Below, piece by piece: positions 40,640-50,866 of a DNA stretch of 64,000 nt. Within the stretch, counting starts at the first letter, position 1. Each line of letters starts with the position of its first letter. The notes beneath the pieces were generated by a model. That model searched no databases and had not been told where the DNA came from. It worked only from the letters and a program-made list of their open reading frames with translations. Location of the stretch: the NCBI RefSeq assembly GCF_004342425.1, contig NZ_SLWQ01000003.1, forward strand, positions 393,782 through 457,781, written 5' to 3'. Source of the stretch: Dokdonella fugitiva. Its GTDB lineage: Bacteria; Pseudomonadota; Gammaproteobacteria; Xanthomonadales; Rhodanobacteraceae. The position numbers were made by a program, and so were the translations under genes.

Positions 40640-42796
40640 TCACGGCACCGTCATGCCCCGCGCCCGCACCATGAACGCCGCCGGCAGCGCGACGTACTGC
40701 GGATCGTCGTTGCGCGTGCCGAATGGTGCGGCAGCAAGGTCGTCGATCGTCGCGGCGATGTCGGGCGCGTAGAAGAACCAGGAATCGTGCCCCGACGCGC
40801 TGGTGTCGGCGCGCGCGGGGCGGTCGGCGCCGCCGTCGAGCTTCGCGCTCGCGCCGACGAAGAAACCGCCATGTACCCAGGTCGGCGGGATGTCGACCTC
40901 GAAGAACGTGTCGTTGAACACGTTCGGCGTGCCGTACGTGCTCGCGACGACGTGCGCGTTGCGCGGATCGCCGTCGGCGTCGTCGTCCTCGAGCAGCCAG
41001 AACGTGACCGGGCCGTTCGCGAGCGCCGGGAAAGTCGGGCCGAACGCGACCGAGATGCGCGTGACGATCTCGCCGCCGGGCGCGGCGAGGAAATAGTTGC
41101 CCCACAACATGTCCGGGTCGAACGTCGACGGCGGGCCCTGGTTGGTATCGCCGTCGCCGTCGTCGTAGAGGTGGTCGACGACCGTCGGCACGATCGCGCC
41201 GTCGAAGCCGTCCTCGAAGATCGTGTCGCTGGCCGGCAGCTGCGTCTCGAACGCACCGATGTCGGCGGCGGTGCCCGACACGCGCGCGAAGCCCGTGCCG
41301 CGCTGGTCGAACGCGAGCGCGTCGTCGTTGCTGCCGGCATCGCGCGCGGGGCTCGTCGCCGTGAGCGCGTGCGTGCGCGTCGGCCCGCCGTTCCAGGCGA
41401 GCGGGAACAGCTCGGGGTCGTCGGCGATCGTGTCCGCGGGCAACGCGATCGCCGTGTCCGCGGCGCCGACGAGCGCATGCGATCCCGTCACGGCCACGGT
41501 GCCGTCCGCGCCGAGGTCGGCCGCGAACGCGGGCGACGGGCCGGCCGTGTTCGTCGCGATGATCGAGCTGCGCAGGTCGAGCACGCCTTCGGCGTCGTAG
41601 ATGCCGGCGAGGCGGAACATCACGCCGCCGCCGCCGGATGCGCCGGTGTTGAACGCGACCGTGCTGTTGGCGAGCGTGAGCGGGCGCGCGCTCGCGATGC
41701 CGCCGCCGCGCGCGGCGGAATTGCCGGAAAACGTGCTGTCGTGGACGACGAGTTTCGTGTCCTGCGGCGGCGGCGGATCGCCGTAGACGCTGAACACCGC
41801 CTTGTAGACACCGCCGCCGTCGCCGTCGGCGCCGTTGCCGTCGATCGTCGATCCGGCGATCGTCGCGACGCCGCGCACGTACACGCCGCCGCCGTTCGCG
41901 GCCTGGCCATCGAGCGTCGCTTCGATCGTGTTGCCGGAGATCGTGCTGTCGACCAGCGACAGTTCGCCGCGCGAATAGAGGCCGCCGCCGACCGTCGCGT
42001 AGCCGTCGTAGGACGCGTACGGCGCGACGACCGCGTTGCCGGAGATCGTGCTGCGCACGAGCGTCGCGCCGTCGCTCGCGTAGGCGCCGCCGCCGGCGCC
42101 GGTGCCGTGCGCGCCGGTCGCGGCCAGGGTCGAATTCGTGATCGTGCTGTCGGTCATGACCAGGGTCGTCACGTCGACCGCGCCGCCGAACACGAGCGGG
42201 TAGGTGCCGCTCGCGTGGCAGTTGGTGACGGCGACGCGGTTCAGCGCGAGCGTGCCGCCGAAGCCTTCGATGCACGCGGCAAGGCTGCCGGCGTAACTGC
42301 CGTTGGCGATCGTGAGGTCGTTGGCGGTGAACGTGCCCTGGTCACTCGAGAAGCCGCCGATCACGAGCACCTGCGACTGGCCGCCGGCCTCGATCGTGAG
42401 TGCGTCGCGGCCCGGGCCTTGCAGCGTCACGTCGTAGAGGTGGTGGTCGCCGAGCACGCTCGTGTCGAGCGCGCCCTGGGTCAGGGTGATCGTGCTGCAG
42501 GTGAGCGCGGACATGTCGATGACGTCGCCTTCGGCGGCGCCCGCGAGCACGCTGCGCAGGCTGCCGGCGTTGCCGTCGTCGAGGCAGTTCGTCACCGGCA
42601 AGGTCGCGCCGCGCGGTGTCGTGGCGGCGCGCGGCGCGTGCGCGCGCGGCGGCCGGCGGCGTGCCTCCAGGCGCAGCGCGTAGCGCGGCGACGCATGCGC
42701 GCCGGGCGCCACGGGAGCGGCGGCCTCGGCGGCGAACGCGCAGGCGAGCGCGGCGGCGAGTGGAACGGGATGGAATACGCGCAGGCGTCGGGGCAT
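40640..42796 (-). CDS. Secreted right-handed beta-helix protein with F-x-D-G-F-D motif and C-terminal domain
   Basis: Protein of 718 aa; a CCGGAGA box precedes the ATG at 42796. A signal peptide (~26 aa) and basic linker are followed by ~430 residues of parallel beta-helix. Repeats such as LVRSTISGNAV, LVDSTISGNTI and VHDSTFSGNSAARGGGIASA have many Asn/Ser/Thr/Gly turns, as in polymorphic outer membrane-like repeat proteins. DTIFEDGFD lies at residues 524-532. It is followed by a separate ~185-residue acidic beta-rich domain (DDGDGDTNQGPPSTFD, VTFWLLEDDDADGD) of unknown family. It ends 4 bp from the convergent rsgA stop codon. Confidence 0.85.
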   Translation of the reverse strand: MPRRLRVFHPVPLAAALACAFAAEAAAPVAPGAHASPRYALRLEARRRPPRAHAPRAATTPRGATLPVTNCLDDGNAGSLRSVLAGAAEGDVIDMSALTCSTITLTQGALDTSVLGDHHLYDVTLQGPGRDALTIEAGGQSQVLVIGGFSSDQGTFTANDLTIANGSYAGSLAACIEGFGGTLALNRVAVTNCHASGTYPLVFGGAVDVTTLVMTDSTITNSTLAATGAHGTGAGGGAYASDGATLVRSTISGNAVVAPYASYDGYATVGGGLYSRGELSLVDSTISGNTIEATLDGQAANGGGVYVRGVATIAGSTIDGNGADGDGGGVYKAVFSVYGDPPPPQDTKLVVHDSTFSGNSAARGGGIASARPLTLANSTVAFNTGASGGGGVMFRLAGIYDAEGVLDLRSSIIATNTAGPSPAFAADLGADGTVAVTGSHALVGAADTAIALPADTIADDPELFPLAWNGGPTRTHALTATSPARDAGSNDDALAFDQRGTGFARVSGTAADIGAFETQLPASDTIFEDGFDGAIVPTVVDHLYDDGDGDTNQGPPSTFDPDMLWGNYFLAAPGGEIVTRISVAFGPTFPALANGPVTFWLLEDDDADGDPRNAHVVASTYGTPNVFNDTFFEVDIPPTWVHGGFFVGASAKLDGGADRPARADTSASGHDSWFFYAPDIAATIDDLAAAPFGTRNDDPQYVALPAAFMVRARGMTVP

Positions 42797-42894
42797 GTCG
42801 ATCTCCGGATGTCGTGTCGTGTCGCCAAGCATCCCCCGCCCCGTCGTCCATCCTAGCAGGCGGTCTGCTAAGGTTGTCCTGAACGAACGCCCGG

Positions 42895-44157
42895 ATGGAC
42901 ATGGCTGCGAGTGCCGCGGATCTGCATGCGACGCTGGACGCGCGCCTCGTCGAGGCGACGCGCGGCATCCGCCTGCTCGATTCGGTGAGCTGGCCCGCCT
43001 CGATCGAGCTCGGCTTCATCGCGGCGTGGAAGGCCGGGCGCGCCAAGTTGCCCGAGGTGAGCTATCCGCGCCTCGACTTCGGCGACACGCGCGCCAAACT
43101 CGATGCGATCTCCGCCGCGGCCGATCCCGCCCATCCGGTCGGCGACTACATCCGGCGCACGGCCGAGTCGTGGCGCGTGGCGACCGACCTGCTCGAGGCG
43201 ATGGGCACGCCGTCGGTCACCGCGCATTCGGCCAAGCTGTACGGCCTGCCCGGCGACCGCGTGCCCGGCGCGACGCTCACCAACGTCGACGCGGCGCGCC
43301 ACTTCATCGCGATCGCCGACGAATACAACAGCGGTGCGCCATTGGACGAGATCGAGACGCAGATCCCGGCCGAACTGCTGCGCATCGAGCTCAAGCAGCG
43401 CCTCGACGGCTTCTTCGGCGTCGACGCGATCCGCGTCGAGGTCGATCCCCAGCTCATCGCCAAGGCGGCCGCCGGCGCGACGCGCATCCGCCTGCGCTCG
43501 GCGACGACGTTCTCCAACTACGACCGCGACCAATTGCTCGCGCACGAGGCGTTCGTGCATTCGCTGACCGCGCTGAACGGTCGCGAACAGCCGCGCCTGA
43601 AGTCGCTCGCGCGCTCCTCGCCGCGCACGACCGCGACGCAGGAAGGCCTCGCCGTGTTCGCCGAGCTCATGTCCGGCTCGATCGACATCGCGCGCATGAA
43701 GCGCATCAGCCTGCGCATCCTCGGCATCGACATGGCGATCCAGGGCGCCGACTTCATCGAGGTGTTCCGCTTCTTCATGGACGCCGGGCAGGGCGAGATC
43801 GACAGCTTCACCTCGGCGCAGCGCGTGTTCCGCGGCGCGCCGGTCGGCGGCGGCGCCGCGTTCACGAAGGACGCGGTCTACCTGCGCGGCCTGCTGTCGG
43901 TGCACACGTTCTTCCGCTGGGCATTGAAGAACCAGCGCATGGCGCTGTGCCGCAACCTGTTCGCCGGCAAGCTCGCATTGCACGACGTGATCGCGCTGGA
44001 GCCGCATTTCGACGACGGCTACATCGCGCAGCCGCGCTACCTGCCGCCGTGGGTTCAGCATGCGCACGGCCTCGCCGGCATGCTCGCGTTCTCGCTGTTC
44101 GCCAACCGCATCCGCGTCGACCGCGTCGAGGCCGATGATCTCGTGCTCGGCCTGTGA
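42895..44157 (+). CDS. QEGLA-motif protein (DUF1704, putative metallopeptidase)
   Basis: Protein of 420 aa of the family named flavohemoglobin expression-modulating QEGLA motif protein (DUF1704). QEGLA is seen in TTATQEGLAVFAELMSG. The putative zinc-binding helix is LLAHEAFVHSLTALNG, and the downstream RVFRGAPVGGGAAFTKD block is conserved. The family resembles gluzincin-type metallopeptidases but lacks a demonstrated activity. A TAAGGT box lies about 25 bp upstream. Confidence 0.88.
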   Translation: MDMAASAADLHATLDARLVEATRGIRLLDSVSWPASIELGFIAAWKAGRAKLPEVSYPRLDFGDTRAKLDAISAAADPAHPVGDYIRRTAESWRVATDLLEAMGTPSVTAHSAKLYGLPGDRVPGATLTNVDAARHFIAIADEYNSGAPLDEIETQIPAELLRIELKQRLDGFFGVDAIRVEVDPQLIAKAAAGATRIRLRSATTFSNYDRDQLLAHEAFVHSLTALNGREQPRLKSLARSSPRTTATQEGLAVFAELMSGSIDIARMKRISLRILGIDMAIQGADFIEVFRFFMDAGQGEIDSFTSAQRVFRGAPVGGGAAFTKDAVYLRGLLSVHTFFRWALKNQRMALCRNLFAGKLALHDVIALEPHFDDGYIAQPRYLPPWVQHAHGLAGMLAFSLFANRIRVDRVEADDLVLGL

Positions 44158-44227
44158 CCGCGCCGGCACCGTTCCACCCACCCTTCACGCCGCTCCGCGG
44201 CACTCGTCCACCAGGGGAAATCCGACC

Positions 44228-45541
44228 GTGAACACGCCACTGCTTGCCGCTGCCTTCGCCACCGTCTTCGCAGCCGCCCCCGCGCATGCCGCCGGCGATG
44301 CGCGCGCGCAGGTCGAGCCGCTGCTGCCGCGCATCACCGCGTGGCGGCGCGACCTGCACCAGCATCCCGAACTCAGCAACCGCGAGGTGCGCACGTCGAA
44401 GTTCGTCGCCGCGGAACTGAGGAAGCTCGGCCTCGAGGTGCGCACCGGCATCGCCAGGACCGGCGTCGTCGGCATCCTCAAGGGTGGCAGGCCCGGGCCG
44501 AAGCTCGCGATCCGCGCCGACATGGACGCGCTGCCGGTCACCGAGGAAGTCGACCTGCCGTTCGCCTCGAAGGCGAAGGGCGAGTACATGGGCAAGACCG
44601 TCGGGGTCATGCACGCGTGCGGCCACGATGCGCACACGGCGATGACGCTCGGCGTCGCGTCGGTGCTCGCCAGGCAGCGCAAGGACCTCGCCGGCGAGGT
44701 CATGTTCGTGTTCCAGCCGGCCGAGGAAGGCGCGCCCGCGGGCGAGGAGGGCGGTGCGCCGCTGATGGTCAAGGACGGCGTGTTCAAGGACTTCAAGCCC
44801 GACGCGGTGTTCGGCATGCACGTCGTCAGCGCCTACCCGGTCGGCGACGTCGCGCTGCGCGCGGGCGGCGCGATGGCGAGCTCGGACACGTTCCGCATCA
44901 CCGTGCACGGCCGCCAGGCGCACGGCGCGACGCCGTGGAAGGGCGTCGACGCGGTCGTCACCGCGGCCGAGATCGTGACTCATGCGCAGACGATCGTGAG
45001 CCGCCGGCTCGACATCAACAAGGACCCGGCGGTCGTCACCTTCGGCGTGTTCAATGGCGGCCAGCGCTTCAACATCGTCTCGGACACCGCGCACCTCGAA
45101 GGCACCGTGCGTGCGTTCGACGAAGACATGCGCAAGCAGGCGCTCGACGCGCTCAAGGACATCGCCGAGCACGTCGCCGCGGCGAACGGCGCGAGCGTCG
45201 ATGCGGAAGTTCCCGCGCCGGGCAGCAACCCGGTCAACTACAACGATCCCGCGCTGACCACGCGCGTGCGCGCGAGCCTTGAAACCGCGGTCGGTCGCGA
45301 GCACGTGCTCGAGGCGCAGCGCTGGACCGCGTCGGAGGACTTCCCGCAGCTCGGCCAGGGCGCGCACGCGCCGAGCGTCTACTTCTTCGTCGGCGCGACG
45401 CCGGCGGGGCAGGACCCGGCCGCTGCGCCGACCAACCACTCGCCGAAATTCTTCCTCGACGAGGGCGCGCTCGCCGTCGGCACGAGCGCGATGCTGCAGG
45501 CCGCGCTCGACTTCCTCGGCAGCGACCCGGCGCGCCCGTAG
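44228..45541 (+). CDS. Exported M20-family amidohydrolase
   Basis: Protein of 437 aa. The GTG at 44228 is preceded by AGGGGAAA and starts a clean signal peptide ending in AHA. M20D features: DLHQHPELSNRE, AIRADMDALPV, the metal ligands in HACGHDAHTAM, FVFQPAEEGAP (catalytic Glu), and a late ligand in NHSPKFFLDE. Relatives cleave N-acyl amino acids or hippurate and indole-amino acid conjugates. The signal peptide implies a periplasmic enzyme. It follows the QEGLA gene on the same strand by 70 bp. Confidence 0.9.
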   Translation: MNTPLLAAAFATVFAAAPAHAAGDARAQVEPLLPRITAWRRDLHQHPELSNREVRTSKFVAAELRKLGLEVRTGIARTGVVGILKGGRPGPKLAIRADMDALPVTEEVDLPFASKAKGEYMGKTVGVMHACGHDAHTAMTLGVASVLARQRKDLAGEVMFVFQPAEEGAPAGEEGGAPLMVKDGVFKDFKPDAVFGMHVVSAYPVGDVALRAGGAMASSDTFRITVHGRQAHGATPWKGVDAVVTAAEIVTHAQTIVSRRLDINKDPAVVTFGVFNGGQRFNIVSDTAHLEGTVRAFDEDMRKQALDALKDIAEHVAAANGASVDAEVPAPGSNPVNYNDPALTTRVRASLETAVGREHVLEAQRWTASEDFPQLGQGAHAPSVYFFVGATPAGQDPAAAPTNHSPKFFLDEGALAVGTSAMLQAALDFLGSDPARP

Positions 45542-45614
45542 TCGCAGCCCGCAGGCCGGATCGGTGCGGCCCTGCGCCGCGCCGATCGGCGCCGGGCCGG
45601 TGCCGGCGCGATGC

Positions 45615-45620
45615 TATAGT
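45615..45620 (+). promoter_or_regulatory. maeB: Extended -10 box upstream of the malic enzyme gene
   Basis: TGC-TATAGT is an extended -10 element 53 bp upstream of the ATG at 45673, with no clear -35. The predicted leader is about 45 bp. Confidence 0.45.
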
Positions 45621-45672
45621 CCAGCGACCTCATTCCCCATCGCGCGGCCGCCACCGCGCGCCGTCCCGACCC

Positions 45673-47967
45673 ATGTCGACCATCGAAGAACTCAAGAAGG
45701 CCGCCCTCGAGTACCACCGCAAGGCGCCGGCCGGAAAGATCAAGGTCACCCCGACCAAGCCCGTCGTCACCCAGCGCGAACTCTCGCTCGCCTATTCCCC
45801 CGGCGTCGCCGCCGCGTGCGAGGAAATCGTGCGCGACCCGGCCGAAGTCGCCACGCTCACCGCGCGCAGCAACCTCGTCGCGGTCATCACCAACGGCACC
45901 GCGGTGCTCGGCCTCGGCAACATCGGCCCGCTCGCCGCCAAGCCGGTGATGGAAGGCAAGGGCGTGCTGTTCCAGAAGTTCGCCGGCGTCGACGTGTTCG
46001 ACCTCGAGATCGCCGAGAACGACCCGGACAAGCTGGTCGAAATCATCGCCAGCCTCGAGCCGAGCTTCGGCGGCATCAACCTCGAGGACATCAAGGCCCC
46101 CGAGTGCTTCGAGGTCGAGAAGAAGCTGCGCGAGCGGATGAAGATCCCGGTCTTCCACGACGACCAGCACGGCACCGCGATCATCGTCGGCGCCGCGCTC
46201 GTCAACGCGCTGCACGTGGCCGGCAAGGACATCGGCAGGATCAAGCTCGTCTCGACCGGCGCCGGCGCGGCCGGCATCGCCTGCCTCGACATGCTGGTCA
46301 GCCTCGGCGTGAAGATGGAGAACGTCTGGGTCGCCGATCGCCTCGGCGTGGTCTGGAAGGGCCGCAAGGAGGAGATGGATCCGAACAAGTGCCGCTACGC
46401 GCGCGACACCGACGCGCGCACGCTCGACGAGATCATCGACGGCGCCGACGTCTTCCTCGGCCTGTCCGCGCCGGGCGTGCTCAAGCCTGCGATGGTCGCG
46501 CGCATGGCCGAGCGGCCAATCATCCTCGCGCTCGCCAACCCGACGCCGGAGATCCTCCCCGAGGACGCGCGCGCGGTGCGGCCGGATGCGATCATCGCGA
46601 CCGGCCGCTCGGACTATCCGAACCAGGTCAACAACGCGCTCTGCTTCCCGTACATCTTCCGCGGCGCGCTCGACGTCGGCGCGACGACGATCAACGAGGC
46701 GATGAAGATCGCTTGCGTGCACGCGATCGCCGCGCTGGCGCGGCGCGAGGCGAGCGACGTCGCCGCGCGCGCCTACGGCGGCCGCACGATGTGCTTCGGC
46801 CCCGACTACATCATCCCCCAGCCGTTCGATCCGCGCCTGATCGTCGAACTCGCGCCCGCGGTGGCGCGCGCGGCGATGGAATCGGGCGTGGCGACGCGGC
46901 CGATCGCCGATCTGCGCGCGTACACCGAGAAACTCAACGAATTCGTGTTCCGCACGACGCTGCTGATGAAGCCGGTGTTCGCGCGCGCCAAGGCCGACCC
47001 GCGGCGCATCGCCTACGCCGAGGGCGAGGAAGAGACCGTGTTGCGCGCAGTGCAGCACGTCGTCGACGAAGGCATCGCGCGGCCGATCCTCATCGGCCGC
47101 CCGTCGGTGATCGAGTCGCGCATCGAGCGGCTCAGCCTGCGTATCCGCCCCGGCGTCGACTTCGAGCTGTGCAACATCGAGAGCGACCCACGCTTCAAGG
47201 ACTACTGGACGCTCTACCACGAGCTCATGCAGCGCAACGGCGTGACGCCGGAGAGCGCCAAGCAGATCGTGCGCTCGCGCGCGACCGTGATCGGCGCGCT
47301 CATGGTCCGCCGCAACGAGGCGGACGGCCTCATCTGCGGCATCGTCGGCCGCTTCCACAAGAAGCTCGGCTACCTGCGCGGCATCATCCCGCTCGACCCC
47401 GGCGTCGCGTCGATGTCCGCGATGAGCGCGGTGTTCAACGAGCGCGGCGTGTTCTTCTTCCTCGACACGCACGTGGCGATCGATCCCGACGCCGAGCGCA
47501 TCGCCGAGGCGACCGCGCAGGCGACCTTGCGCCTCAAGTACTTCGGCATCGTGCCGAAGGTCGCGATCCTGTCGCATTCCAACTTCGGCAGCCACGAGGA
47601 CGCCAGCGCGCTGAAGATGCGCCGCGTCGTCGAGCTGCTGCGCGAGCGCCTGCCGCGGGTCGAGATCGAAGGCGAGATGCACGCCGACACCGCGCTCAAC
47701 GCGGAGGTGCGCGAGCGCCTGTTCCCGCACTCGCGCCTGTCGGGCAGCGCGAACGTGTTCGTCTGCCCCAACCTCGACGCGGCCAACATCGCATTCAACA
47801 TGACGCGCGTGATGACCGACGGCGTCGTGATCGGCCCGATCCTCATGGGCCCGTCCAAGCCCGTGCACGTGCTGACGCCCGCGGCGACCGTGCGGCGCGT
47901 ATTCAACATGACCGCGCTGGCGGTGGTCGAGGCGCAGATCCGCGCGCAGGTCGCGACGGGCCGCTAG
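45673..47967 (+). CDS. maeB: NADP-dependent malic enzyme with phosphotransacetylase-like domain
   Basis: Protein of 764 aa, the hybrid MaeB form. The malic N-terminal domain carries [15 protein letters not shown] and [17 protein letters not shown] Rossmann domain ([17 protein letters not shown]) follows, and the C-terminal third (from ~residue 430) is a phosphotransacetylase-like domain that usually serves as an allosteric acetyl-CoA sensor. It oxidatively decarboxylates malate to pyruvate, making NADPH. Complete. Confidence 0.96.
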   Translation: MSTIEELKKAALEYHRKAPAGKIKVTPTKPVVTQRELSLAYSPGVAAACEEIVRDPAEVATLTARSNLVAVITNGTAVLGLGNIGPLAAKPVMEGKGVLFQKFAGVDVFDLEIAENDPDKLVEIIASLEPSFGGINLEDIKAPECFEVEKKLRERMKIPVFHDDQHGTAIIVGAALVNALHVAGKDIGRIKLVSTGAGAAGIACLDMLVSLGVKMENVWVADRLGVVWKGRKEEMDPNKCRYARDTDARTLDEIIDGADVFLGLSAPGVLKPAMVARMAERPIILALANPTPEILPEDARAVRPDAIIATGRSDYPNQVNNALCFPYIFRGALDVGATTINEAMKIACVHAIAALARREASDVAARAYGGRTMCFGPDYIIPQPFDPRLIVELAPAVARAAMESGVATRPIADLRAYTEKLNEFVFRTTLLMKPVFARAKADPRRIAYAEGEEETVLRAVQHVVDEGIARPILIGRPSVIESRIERLSLRIRPGVDFELCNIESDPRFKDYWTLYHELMQRNGVTPESAKQIVRSRATVIGALMVRRNEADGLICGIVGRFHKKLGYLRGIIPLDPGVASMSAMSAVFNERGVFFFLDTHVAIDPDAERIAEATAQATLRLKYFGIVPKVAILSHSNFGSHEDASALKMRRVVELLRERLPRVEIEGEMHADTALNAEVRERLFPHSRLSGSANVFVCPNLDAANIAFNMTRVMTDGVVIGPILMGPSKPVHVLTPAATVRRVFNMTALAVVEAQIRAQVATGR

Positions 47968-48035
47968 CGGCGTGGCCCCGCGCGCCGCGTTCCCTCGTGG
48001 ACGAGCGAGGGAACGGCGACACGGCGGCGGGCAGC

Positions 48036-49118
48036 ATGGCGGACACGCGACGCGGCATTCGACGGATGACATGGCTCGGCGCATGCGCGGCGCTCGCAGG
48101 CGCGGCGCCGGCGAGCGCGCTCGTGCATTGCGTGGACACGGCGGCGGAACTCCAGTCCGCGCTCACCGCGGCGGCGGCGAGCAACGCCGACGACACGATC
48201 CGCGTCGTCATGGGCGTGTATGCGCCGACCTCGGTGGACGGCTTCCACGCCGAACTCGATGCACCCGGTGACCTCGACATCAGCGGCGGCTGGTATCCGG
48301 GTTGCATCGCGCGCCTGCGCGGCGCGCGCAGCACGATCGACGGGCAGGGATCGAGGCCGGGCATGGTCCTCCTCGGCACCAGCACGTCCGACGGCCACCT
48401 CTCGATCAGCCACCTCAACTTCGTCAACGGTCTGAGCGACGGCATCCATGCCGGCGGCCTCACCGCCAATCCCTACGTGGCCGTCCGTCTCGACGTCACG
48501 ATCGACGCGAACCGCTTCGCCGGCAATGAAGCCGTCGACAGCGTCAACGGCGGTGGTGGCGGCTTGCGCACGGTCGCGGACGGCACGCTGGTCGTCAGCA
48601 ACAACGCGTTCGTCGACAACTACGCGCGCAACTGGGGCGGCGCGGCACTGCTGCATTGCCAGGGGCTGCTCGCCCGCATCGCCGGCAACACGGTGACCGG
48701 CAACGAGGCGTCGACCGGCAGCGCGACCAGCGCAGCGGGCGTGCGGATCGGCGGCGACTGCCTCGTCGAGGTCGCGAACAACATCCTCTGGGGCAACACG
48801 GGACTCGATCTCGCCCTGTACGCCGAAGGCGTGCGCCTGTACCACAACGACCTCGCCGACATCGGTGGCGCCGAGGCGCCGGCCACCAGCATCGGCAACG
48901 TGCAGGTGGATCCGCAGTTCGTCTCCGCCGCCAACCTGCGCCTGCAACGCACGTCGCCCTTGATCGACGCCGGCTACGACACGCCGATCGACGGCCTGAC
49001 CGCGTTCGACGCCGACGGCGGACCGCGCGTCGCCGGACCGCACGTCGACATCGGCGCCTACGAACTCGACCGGCTGTTCAGCGACGGCTTCGACCCGCAG
49101 TTCAGTCCGGCGTCCTGA
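48036..49118 (+). CDS. Exported beta-helix-like protein with C-terminal F-x-D-G-F-D motif
   Basis: Protein of 360 aa from ATG 48036; an in-frame ATG at 48066 would also leave a signal peptide (TWLGACAALAGAAPASA). The mature part has right-handed beta-helix features: LTIDANRFAGNEAVDS-like, VSNNAFVDNYARNWGGAAL, IAGNTVTGNEAST and VANNILWGN. The end LFSDGFDPQFSPAS repeats the short motif found in other exported proteins here. Two cysteine pairs are possible. Function unknown, likely secreted. It precedes an ECF sigma gene by 85 bp. Confidence 0.82.
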   Translation: MADTRRGIRRMTWLGACAALAGAAPASALVHCVDTAAELQSALTAAAASNADDTIRVVMGVYAPTSVDGFHAELDAPGDLDISGGWYPGCIARLRGARSTIDGQGSRPGMVLLGTSTSDGHLSISHLNFVNGLSDGIHAGGLTANPYVAVRLDVTIDANRFAGNEAVDSVNGGGGGLRTVADGTLVVSNNAFVDNYARNWGGAALLHCQGLLARIAGNTVTGNEASTGSATSAAGVRIGGDCLVEVANNILWGNTGLDLALYAEGVRLYHNDLADIGGAEAPATSIGNVQVDPQFVSAANLRLQRTSPLIDAGYDTPIDGLTAFDADGGPRVAGPHVDIGAYELDRLFSDGFDPQFSPAS

Positions 49119-49203
49119 ATGGGCGCGGTCCCGCGGGCGACGAACGAGCGCCGCGTCCGCCGACCCGTGCGCCGGGCTCCGCGAATTCCTGCACAATCGG
49201 CGC

Positions 49204-49731
49204 ATGCCCGAGCCATCCAGTGCGACGCCCGACCAGGCCGTGGAGCTGCTGGTCGAGGTGTTCTACGCGGACCTGCAACGCCTCGCCCGGCGCGAGCGTG
49301 GCCGCGTCGCCGCGCCGGCGGAAACGCTCGGCACCACGGCACTCGTGCACGAGGCGTACCTCAAGCTCGCGCGCCGCAGCGTGTTCACCGACCAGGCGCA
49401 TTTCCTCAACACGGCCGCGCTCGCGATGCGCCAGGCACTGGTCTCGCACGCGCGCTCGCGCATGCGCGTCAAGCGTGGCGAGGGCCGCGATGCGGTCGAC
49501 ATCGAATCGGTCGACATCCTCGCCGAGAGCGACGAGCGGGTGGTCGCGCTCGACGAAGCGCTCGGCACGCTCGAACGCGTGTCGCCACGACTCGCGCGCG
49601 TGGTCGAGTGCCGCTATTTCGCCGGGTATTCCGAGAAGGAGACCGCGCTCGCGCTGGGCATCGGCGAGCGCACCGTGCAGCGCGACTGGGTCATGGCCAA
49701 GGCGCTGCTGTACGAGGCGCTCGGCGTCTGA
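49204..49731 (+). CDS. ECF-like RNA polymerase sigma factor (TIGR02999-type)
   Basis: Protein of 175 aa. Region 2 is seen in LVEVFYADLQRLARRE and LGTTALVHEAYLKLARR; region 4 in VECRYFAGYSEKETALALGIGERTVQRDWVMAKALL. The TTALVHEAYLKL block is typical of the sigma group often followed by a Ser/Thr kinase gene. Here no kinase follows; the downstream gene is a convergent glutaminase. CACAAT seven bases before the ATG may be a -10 box. Confidence 0.88.
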   Translation: MPEPSSATPDQAVELLVEVFYADLQRLARRERGRVAAPAETLGTTALVHEAYLKLARRSVFTDQAHFLNTAALAMRQALVSHARSRMRVKRGEGRDAVDIESVDILAESDERVVALDEALGTLERVSPRLARVVECRYFAGYSEKETALALGIGERTVQRDWVMAKALLYEALGV

Positions 49732-49803
49732 ACCGATGGGAGGGATTGGCGCCCGACCGTCGCCGGCAGTCACACGACGCATCGTCCCTCGCGCGCGTCG
49801 CGG

Positions 49804-50739
49804 TCAGGGCGACGCGTCCGCAGCGAAGATCGACGCACCGATCGCGGTGGCGAAGCGTTCGATCGCGGCCGCGGCGGCGATCGAGTTGCCGTTGGCGTCG
49901 AGGCCGGGTGCCCATGCACATACGCACAGGCGTCCCGGCACCACCGCGACGATGCCGCCGCCGACGCCGGTCTTGACCGGCAGGCCGATGCGGCAGGCGA
50001 GGTCGCCGGCCGCGTCGTAGGCGCCACAGGTGAGCATGAGCGCGTTGATGCGGCGCGCGGCAAGCGCGTCGACCACGCGCGTGCCCGGTGGCTGCACGCC
50101 GTCGGCGGCGAGGAACAGGCCTGCGCGCGCGAGTTCGCGGCACGACATCGCGATCGCGCATTGCGCGCAGTACGCATCGAGCACCGCGCCGACGTCGCCG
50201 TGCAGGTTGCCGAAGCTGCGCATGAAGTGCGCGATCGCCGCGTTGCGGTCGCTGTGCCCGCGTTCGGAGCGTGCGACTTCGGCGTCGATCGCGACGTCCG
50301 CCTCGCCGAGCAGGCGGTGCACGAATTCGAGCACGGCGCGCTCGGGCTGCAGGTAGCGCCGGCAGAGCACGTCGGTGACGACGAGCGCGCCGGCGTTGAC
50401 GAACGGGTTGCGCGGCACGCCACGCTCGCGCTCGAGCTGCACGAGCGAGTTGAACGGCGTGCCCGAGGGCTCGCGGCCGACGCGTTGCCACAGCGCATCG
50501 CCTTCGCGTTGCAACGCGAGCGCGAGCGCGTACATCTTCGACAGGCTCTGGATCGAGAAGCGGTGCCCGCTGTCGCCGGCACCGTACACGCGACCGTCGA
50601 TCGTCGCGACGGCGATGCCAAAGCGGTCGCGCGGCATGCGCGACAGCGCCGGGATGTACGAGGCGACCTCGCCCTCGCCGAGCAGCGGGCGCACGTCGGC
50701 GGCGATGTCCTGCAGCAGTGTCGGAAGATCGAGGGTCAT
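49804..50739 (-). CDS. glsA: Glutaminase A
   Basis: Protein of 311 aa, standard length. This serine-dependent beta-lactamase-fold enzyme hydrolyses L-glutamine to glutamate and ammonia. Visible are GEVASYIPALSRM, the SxxK active site in FSIQSLSKMYALALAL, EPSGTPFNSLVQLE, NPFVNAGALVV, and the conserved MLTCGAYDAAGD and KTGVGGGIVAVVP. No ribosome-binding site is obvious before the ATG at 50739; a TAGGCT box on the minus strand lies about 25-30 bp upstream. Confidence 0.95.
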   Translation of the reverse strand: MTLDLPTLLQDIAADVRPLLGEGEVASYIPALSRMPRDRFGIAVATIDGRVYGAGDSGHRFSIQSLSKMYALALALQREGDALWQRVGREPSGTPFNSLVQLERERGVPRNPFVNAGALVVTDVLCRRYLQPERAVLEFVHRLLGEADVAIDAEVARSERGHSDRNAAIAHFMRSFGNLHGDVGAVLDAYCAQCAIAMSCRELARAGLFLAADGVQPPGTRVVDALAARRINALMLTCGAYDAAGDLACRIGLPVKTGVGGGIVAVVPGRLCVCAWAPGLDANGNSIAAAAAIERFATAIGASIFAADASP

Positions 50740-50866
50740 GGCGAGCGCGTCAGCGGGAGCGCGCAGCCTACGCGATCGGCGACAGGTCGTGCAGCGGGGC
50801 CCATGCGCTCCGTGCAGGGCGGGCCTTGACCGTGATTCCCACCGGTCGGTGACGCACCGCCGTGCC

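Noticed and set aside
45379..48084. Long minus-strand frame opposite the malic enzyme (about 900 codons)
   Set aside because: Shadow of maeB; no recognisable domain, and the plus strand encodes the full enzyme.
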